Positions 5,296 to 9,608 of a stretch of 9,608 nucleotides of DNA are shown one piece after another (positions within the stretch are counted from its first letter, which is position 1; the number at the start of each line of letters is the position of its first letter). The notes below the pieces were generated by a model. It saw nothing but the letters and a program-made list of their open reading frames with translations, ran no database searches and had not been told where the DNA came from. The position numbers and the translations under genes were made by a program. The DNA lies in the NCBI GenBank assembly GCA_016463365.1, contig JAEMRJ010000091.1, positions 1-9,608 of the forward strand, given 5' to 3'. The DNA is from Thermoleophilaceae bacterium. GTDB taxonomy: Bacteria; Actinomycetota; Thermoleophilia; Solirubrobacterales; JACPNS01.

Positions 5296-7295
5296 AGCCG
5301 CGCTTCGAGCGCCTTGATCTCGTCGCGCAGTTCGGCGGCGCGCTCGAAGTGCAGCTCCTCAGCCTCAAAGAGCATCTCTTCTTCGAGCGTTGCGATCTTG
5401 TCGTGGAGCTCGTCGGGGCTGAGCTTGGCCAGCTCGGCGTCGAGCGCGGCCTTGGCGGCCTTCTTGGCGGGGACCTTCGCGCCCTGGGGCGTCATCGCGG
5501 CCAGTGAACCGACGCGCTTGGCAATCGTGGTCGGAACGATGCCGTGCTCCTCGTTGTAGGCGACCTGAATCTCGCGGCGACGGTCGGTCTCTTCGATCGT
5601 CTTGATCATCGCCTTTGTCTCGCGGTCGGCGTACATGATCACCTTGCCGTGGATGTTTCGCGCGGCGCGGCCGGTGGTCTGCAGCAGGGCGGTCTCGCCG
5701 CGCAGGAAGCCCTCCTTGTCGGCGTCGAGGATTCCGACCAGCGCGACCTCGGGCATGTCCAGGCCTTCACGCAGCAGGTTCACTCCGACCAGCACATCGA
5801 ACACGCCGAGCCGCAGGTCACGGATGATTTCGATGCGCTCAAGCGTGTCAACGTCGCTGTGCAGATACCGCACCTTGAGCCCGTACTCGACCAGATACTC
5901 AGTCAGATCTTCGGCCTGCTTCTTGGTCAGCGTCGTGACCAGTGTGCGTTGGTCGAGGTCCACGCGTTTCTTGATCTCATTCATCAGATCATCGACCTGG
6001 TTGCGCGTCGGGCGGATCTCGATCTCGGGATCGACCACCCCGGTCGGCCGCACGATCTGCTCAGCGATCCGCGAGGAATAGTTGCGCTCCCACTCCCCCG
6101 GCGTCGCCGAAACAAAAACCACCTGATTGACGTCGCCGAGGAACTCGTCGAAGGTCTGCGGCCGGTTGTCGAGCGCGCTGGGCAGCCTGAAGCCGTACTC
6201 GACGAGCGTCTCCTTGCGCGCGCGGTCGCCCTTGTACATCGCGCCGATCTGCGGCACCGTCTGGTGGGACTCGTCGATGATCGTCACGAAATCGTCGGGG
6301 AAATAGTCGAGCAGGCAGTAGGGCCGCTCCCCCGGCTCGCGGCCGTCGAGGTGGCGTGAGTAGTTCTCGATGCCGTTGGTGAACCCGAGCTCGCGCATCA
6401 TCTCGAGGTCGTAGCGCGTGCGTTGCTTGAGGCGCTGGGCCTCGAGCAGCTTGCCCTGGCCCTCAAGTTCCGCGAGGCGTTCGGTCAGCTCGGCGCCGAT
6501 CGTCTCGAGCGCGCGCTCGATCGTCTCACGGCTTGTCGCGTAGTGGGTCGCCGGCCACAGCGACACGTACTTGAGCTCGCCGAAGTGCTCGCCGGTGAGC
6601 GGATCAAAGCGCTCGATCTTCTCGATCTCATCGCCGAAGAGCTCAATCCGGTAGGCCGAATCGGCGTAGGCCGGAAAGAGCTCGACGGTGTCGCCGCGCA
6701 CGCGGAACGTGCCGCGCTCGAGCACCGTGTCGTTGCGGCGATACATCATGTTGACGAGTTTCTCGAGCACGCGCTCGCGCGGCGTCTCCTCGCCGACAGC
6801 AAACATCAGGTGCGACTCCTGGTAGGCCGCCGGAGCGCCGAGGCCGTAGATGCAGGACACGCTCGCGACCACGATCACGTCGCGGCGGGTGAAGAGCGCA
6901 GCCGTAGCCGCGTGGCGTAGTCGATCGATCTCTTCGTTGACCGCAGAGTCTTTGTCAATGAAGAGATCGCTGCTCGGGACGTACGCCTCTGGTTGGTAGT
7001 AGTCGTAATAACTGACGAAGTACTCGACGGCGTTGTCCGGGAAGAAGTCGCGCAGCTCGCTGCAGAGCTGGGCCGCGAGCGTCTTGTTGTGGGCGATCAG
7101 CAGCGTCGGGCGCTGGATCTGCTCGATGACGGTGGCCATCGTGAAGGTCTTGCCGGTGCCGGTGGCGCCGAGCAGAGTCTGGAAGCGGTCGCCTGCTCGG
7201 AGCCCTTCAACCAGCTCGTCGCGGGCCTTCGGCTGATCGGCCGTTGCCGTGTACTCGCTCGTGAGTACAAATTTGTCGTCGGTCGCAACGGCCAT
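5292..7295 (-). CDS. uvrB: UvrB, excinuclease ABC subunit B
   Basis: A full-length UvrB (667 residues; family about 660-720), the DNA-damage verification subunit of nucleotide excision repair. It is loaded by UvrA and recruits UvrC. Visible signatures: Walker A GATGTGKT (43-50); the strand-opening beta-hairpin segment [12 protein letters not shown] (96-107); Walker B/DESH (341-344); helicase motif VI in QTTGRAARN near 540; and the C-terminal UVR coiled-coil motif that binds UvrC (about 629-664). The preceding transglycosylase stop lies 20 bp upstream, so read-through from the rpsA-coaE block is possible. A -10 TAATCT (7307-7302) six bases before the ATG suggests an additional leaderless promoter. 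No LexA box is seen near this start. Confidence 0.98.
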   Translation of the reverse strand: MAVATDDKFVLTSEYTATADQPKARDELVEGLRAGDRFQTLLGATGTGKTFTMATVIEQIQRPTLLIAHNKTLAAQLCSELRDFFPDNAVEYFVSYYDYYQPEAYVPSSDLFIDKDSAVNEEIDRLRHAATAALFTRRDVIVVASVSCIYGLGAPAAYQESHLMFAVGEETPRERVLEKLVNMMYRRNDTVLERGTFRVRGDTVELFPAYADSAYRIELFGDEIEKIERFDPLTGEHFGELKYVSLWPATHYATSRETIERALETIGAELTERLAELEGQGKLLEAQRLKQRTRYDLEMMRELGFTNGIENYSRHLDGREPGERPYCLLDYFPDDFVTIIDESHQTVPQIGAMYKGDRARKETLVEYGFRLPSALDNRPQTFDEFLGDVNQVVFVSATPGEWERNYSSRIAEQIVRPTGVVDPEIEIRPTRNQVDDLMNEIKKRVDLDQRTLVTTLTKKQAEDLTEYLVEYGLKVRYLHSDVDTLERIEIIRDLRLGVFDVLVGVNLLREGLDMPEVALVGILDADKEGFLRGETALLQTTGRAARNIHGKVIMYADRETKAMIKTIEETDRRREIQVAYNEEHGIVPTTIAKRVGSLAAMTPQGAKVPAKKAAKAALDAELAKLSPDELHDKIATLEEEMLFEAEELHFERAAELRDEIKALEARL

Positions 7296-7307
7296 TGGTG
7301 CAGATTA
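7296..7307 (-). promoter_or_regulatory. Probable uvrB -10 element for a leaderless transcript
   Basis: TAATCT (7307-7302 on the minus strand) is followed by six bases and then the uvrB ATG, so the transcript start would fall on the codon. There is no Shine-Dalgarno and no good -35. The element lies in the 20-bp gap after the transglycosylase stop. Confidence 0.4.
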
Positions 7308-7315
7308 CGAAGTGG

Positions 7316-7972
7316 TCACTGAGCAAGTTCTTTGGCGTATTCCACGCGGTACTGATCACGCGCCTTCAGCACGTTCTTGACGTACTCGCGGGTCTCCGGA
7401 AAGGGAATGTCGTCGGGGTCCGAGAGCGTCGTCTCGCCCTTTTCAGCGAGCCACTTCTGAACGTTTCCGATGCCGGCGTTGTAGGCGGCCAGCGCGGTGA
7501 TCTCATCGTCGTCGAATTCGTCCAGCAGGTGGCGCAGATACCAGGCGCCGTAGGCGATGTTGATCTGCGGGGTGGCGAGGTCCTCCGTGGTGAACTTCGA
7601 ACCGCCAGTCCTGCCCGCAATGAAGTGCGCGGTGTCCGGCAGGAGCTGCATCAGCCCGAGCGCTCCGGCCGAAGATTCGCGCGGCCGGAAGCGCGACTCC
7701 TGGTAGATCACCGCTGCAATCAGCGCGGGATCGAGATTCTTCGCCTCGGCCTGCTGGCGGATGATGTCGTCGTGGCGCAGCGGCAGCGCCAGCTCGCGGT
7801 AGCCCTTCTCATAGGTCTTTGAAACGGCGAAGGCGATTCCGCCGACGATCAGGAGGATGAAAATGAAGCCGATCGTGCGCCGGCGCGCGAGCGAACGCCG
7901 CCGGGTCTGCTTGATCTGGCGCTTCTGGACCCTGCGGGACGGGCGGCTGGATGTTGCAGTGCGACCTGCCAT
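7316..7972 (-). CDS. Membrane-anchored lytic transglycosylase (SLT domain)
   Basis: A 218-residue protein predicted to cleave the MurNAc-GlcNAc bond of peptidoglycan. Residues 1-33 are strongly basic, 34-51 (IGFIFILLIVGGIAFAVS) form one membrane segment, and the rest should lie outside the membrane. The SLT domain spans about 66-210: catalytic Glu92 in IYQESRFRP, GALGLMQLLP (103-112), INIAYGAWYL (137-146) and LAAYNAGIGNVQKW (161-174), the standard motif order of Slt/MltE-type enzymes. I take the ATG at 7972; in-frame extension to 8089 would add non-conserved residues through a palindrome region. It lies 158 bp after coaE and 20 bp before uvrB on the same strand. No clear Shine-Dalgarno is present. 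Confidence 0.92.
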   Translation of the reverse strand: MAGRTATSSRPSRRVQKRQIKQTRRRSLARRRTIGFIFILLIVGGIAFAVSKTYEKGYRELALPLRHDDIIRQQAEAKNLDPALIAAVIYQESRFRPRESSAGALGLMQLLPDTAHFIAGRTGGSKFTTEDLATPQINIAYGAWYLRHLLDEFDDDEITALAAYNAGIGNVQKWLAEKGETTLSDPDDIPFPETREYVKNVLKARDQYRVEYAKELAQ

Positions 7973-8045
7973 ATGAAGTCTGATTGTGTCAGTGCGACCG
8001 GCGCGGCTGGTCGGCGGAATTGCGTGGAGCTTGTATCCATTGCCA

Positions 8046-8076
8046 CACTGCCTTGGCACCTGGTGCCAAGGCAGTG
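8046..8076. repeat. Perfect 15-bp-arm palindrome between coaE and the transglycosylase gene
   Basis: CACTGCCTTGGCACC, one central T, then its exact reverse complement. Flanking ATTG (8039-8042) and CAAT (8077-8080) extend pairing past a CCA bulge. It starts 54 bases after the coaE stop. Neither side has a T-run, so it is a candidate U-tract-free terminator or RNA processing hairpin, or a protein site containing TTGGC-N7-GCCAA. Confidence 0.6.
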
Positions 8077-8130
8077 CAATAAACGACACAAACTTTCTCG
8101 CAAACTGCGCGAATAAGCGGTCGAATCGGG

Positions 8131-8742
8131 TCAGCAGATGTTGATGAGATCCCAGGCAAGTCCCGGGAACAGCCGCGCCTCGTTGGCAAGCGTCTCCAGC
8201 GAGCCATCGTTCTCGATAACGATGTCGGAGCGCTGCGCCTTTTCGTCCTGCGGCATCTGACGCTCTTCACGGGCTTCGATTTCGACATCTCCGCGCTCAC
8301 CCGCGCGACGCATCCGCTCCTCCGGGGTTGCGATCACTGTCGCGGTCAGGTCGAATGCCTGATCCATGCCGGATTCGAACAGCAACGGCACCTCGACGAC
8401 GATCACCTGAGGTGGCTTTTCGACCGACTCCCAGTGCTTGCGAAAGTCGAGGATGCGCTGGCCAACGCGCGGCCAGATCTGCTGCTCGATCCAGACGCGA
8501 GCCTCGGGGTCGGCGAAGATGGCTTCGGCGACGGCGTCGCGACTGACCATTCCATTCTCGATCACCTGCGGGCCCAGGCGTTTGGCGACGAGTCCGATGA
8601 AGTCGCTCTGCTCGTAGATCTCATGCACAACCGCGTCGGCTGAGAGCGTCGGAACGCCCGCCTCTTCCAGCAGCCCAAGAAACGTCGACTTGCCGGCGGC
8701 AACGCCGCCGGTCAAGCCTACGAATATCGGTTTGGTAGCCAT
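8131..8742 (-). CDS. coaE: Dephospho-CoA kinase
   Basis: A 203-residue enzyme catalysing the last step of coenzyme A synthesis, ATP-dependent phosphorylation of the dephospho-CoA ribose 3'-hydroxyl. It shows the P-loop GGVAAGKS (12-19) after the family start FVGLTGG, the SADAVVHEIY substrate segment (34-43), VEVPLLFESGMD, and the late RRAGERG...EERQ lid/arginine region. Length is normal for the bacterial family. The start at 8742 is 27 bp after the rpsA stop, indicating one operon. That gap can fold as CGCGC/GCGCG (8744-8748 with 8755-8759), which may cover the ribosome-binding region; no Shine-Dalgarno is evident. Confidence 0.96.
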   Translation of the reverse strand: MATKPIFVGLTGGVAAGKSTFLGLLEEAGVPTLSADAVVHEIYEQSDFIGLVAKRLGPQVIENGMVSRDAVAEAIFADPEARVWIEQQIWPRVGQRILDFRKHWESVEKPPQVIVVEVPLLFESGMDQAFDLTATVIATPEERMRRAGERGDVEIEAREERQMPQDEKAQRSDIVIENDGSLETLANEARLFPGLAWDLINIC

Positions 8743-8769
8743 ACGCGCCGGGCAGCGCGAAACGAGCGA

Positions 8770-9608
8770 CTAGGCGGACTCGGGAGTCTCGGCGTCAGCC
8801 TCGGCGGTGGGGGCTTCCTCTGCGGGGGCCTCCTCGGCCGGAGCCTCTTCAGCTGCCGGAGCCTCTTCTGCCGGTGCCTCTTCAACAGGCGCTTCCTCGG
8901 TTGCGACCTCAGCGGCCGGAGCCTCTTCAGCTACTTCCTCGGCCGGAGCCTCCTCGGCTGCCTCCTCAGCTGCAGGAGCCTCTTCGGCGGCTGCAGCGTC
9001 GTTCTCGCCCAGACCACCAAGGTCCAGGTCGCCCAGTGCCTCTGCAATCAGATCCGCGGCGTCGTGGTCCTTGGGCGTGATGACTTCGCCCTCTTCGTTG
9101 AGCTCGGCCGGAACAAGTTCCTGACCGTCAACCTGCTTGGCGCTCAAGGAAAGACGACGACGCTCGGTGTCGATCTCGAGGATGCGCACGCGCACGACGT
9201 CGGCTTCGTTGAGCACCTGACGCGGGTTCTCGACGTGCTGCTCGGAGAGCTCCGAGATGTGCACGAGGCCTTCGACGCCGTTGTAGATCTCGACAAAAGC
9301 ACCGAAGGAGACGATCTTGGTGACCGTTCCTTCGAGCACGTCACCGATGTGGTGCGTGTCGATGACCTTCTGCCACGGGTCTTCCTGGGTCTGCTTGAGA
9401 CCCAGTGAGATGCGCTGGCGGTCGTGGTCGATGTCGAGCACCTTGACCTTGACGACGTCACCGATCGAGACAACTTCGCTCGGGTGGTTGACGTGGCTCC
9501 AGGAGAGCTCGGAGATGTGAATCAGACCGTCGATGCCGTCGAGGTCGACGAACGCACCGAAGTCCACGATGTTGCTGATCGCACCCTCGACAACAGAACC
9601 GCGCTCGA
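8770..9608 (-). CDS. rpsA: 30S ribosomal protein S1, C-terminal part (5' end outside window)
   Basis: The visible 278 residues are in frame to the right edge, so the gene begins beyond 9608. Two S1 RNA-binding (OB-fold) domains are present. The first (visible residues about 3-72) is ERGSVVEGAISNIVDFGAFVDL...HISELSW, with HPSEVVSIGDVVKVKVLDID and the QEDPW linker. The second (about 87-157) is GDVLEGTVTKIVSFGAFVEI...HISELSEQHVENP. They match domains 3 and 4 of actinobacterial RpsA, which binds mRNA for initiation on the 30S subunit. From about residue 203 the tail is an acidic Ala/Glu/Pro low-complexity run of about 75 residues. The stop is followed 27 bp later by coaE. Confidence 0.97.
   Translation of the reverse strand, partial: ERGSVVEGAISNIVDFGAFVDLDGIDGLIHISELSWSHVNHPSEVVSIGDVVKVKVLDIDHDRQRISLGLKQTQEDPWQKVIDTHHIGDVLEGTVTKIVSFGAFVEIYNGVEGLVHISELSEQHVENPRQVLNEADVVRVRILEIDTERRRLSLSAKQVDGQELVPAELNEEGEVITPKDHDAADLIAEALGDLDLGGLGENDAAAAEEAPAAEEAAEEAPAEEVAEEAPAAEVATEEAPVEEAPAEEAPAAEEAPAEEAPAEEAPTAEADAETPESA
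8785..9000 (-). repeat. Ala/Glu/Pro-coding low-complexity repeat in the rpsA tail
   Basis: Imperfect tandem units coding EEAPA, EEAPV and EEVA variants fill the S1 C-terminus, written on the plus strand as recurrent GCCTCCTCGGCCGGA-like blocks with synonymous changes. Unit number is likely to vary by slippage between strains. Confidence 0.8.

Noticed and set aside
5544..6359. 271-codon open frame antisense to uvrB
   Set aside because: It lies wholly inside a certain uvrB gene, with biased composition caused by the opposite strand and no protein family features.
7255..7335. LexA box at the uvrB promoter
   Set aside because: No CGAAC-N4-GTTCG-like sequence near the uvrB start; SOS control there is not supported.
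8807..9124. Ser/Ala-rich plus-strand frame opposite the rpsA tail
   Set aside because: Artefact of the Ala/Glu/Pro repeat read backwards.

Overview
The window reads like the chromosome of a high-GC actinobacterium. Solirubrobacterales or another Thermoleophilia lineage is my best guess, inferred from the rpsA-coaE-uvrB gene order, the four-domain style of RpsA, an exact Gram-positive LexA box, and start codons placed right behind TANNNT -10 hexamers (leaderless style). No tRNA, rRNA, insertion sequence or CRISPR array is visible.

Right half (5292-9608): a housekeeping block on the minus strand, in transcription order. It holds ribosomal protein S1 (rpsA, 5' end cut by the window), dephospho-CoA kinase (coaE), a membrane-anchored lytic transglycosylase and the excinuclease subunit uvrB. 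uvrB also seems to have its own leaderless promoter.

Middle (3875-5295): a small, possibly regulatory module. A ribbon-helix-helix (RHH) DNA-binding protein on the minus strand faces a plus-strand GAF-GGDEF diguanylate cyclase. Between them lie a symmetric four-half-site operator overlapping -10 candidates in both directions and a structured, terminator-ended RNA region of about 130 nt. This is the part of the window most likely to hide an undescribed system: a possible transcriptional and RNA-level switch on a c-di-GMP synthase. The cyclase and uvrB converge, with stop codons sharing one CTAG.

Left half (1-3776): accessory genes. These are a large secreted protein of unrecognised family (minus), a divergently transcribed GNAT acetyltransferase (plus), a 449-bp gene-free stretch with several perfect hairpins, and a small secreted four-cysteine protein of lower GC closed by a strong terminator. 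At the left edge an exact LexA box and a hairpin enclosing the start codon precede the first 19 nt of a minus-strand gene. That gene is probably SOS-controlled, and uvrA is a candidate by context only.
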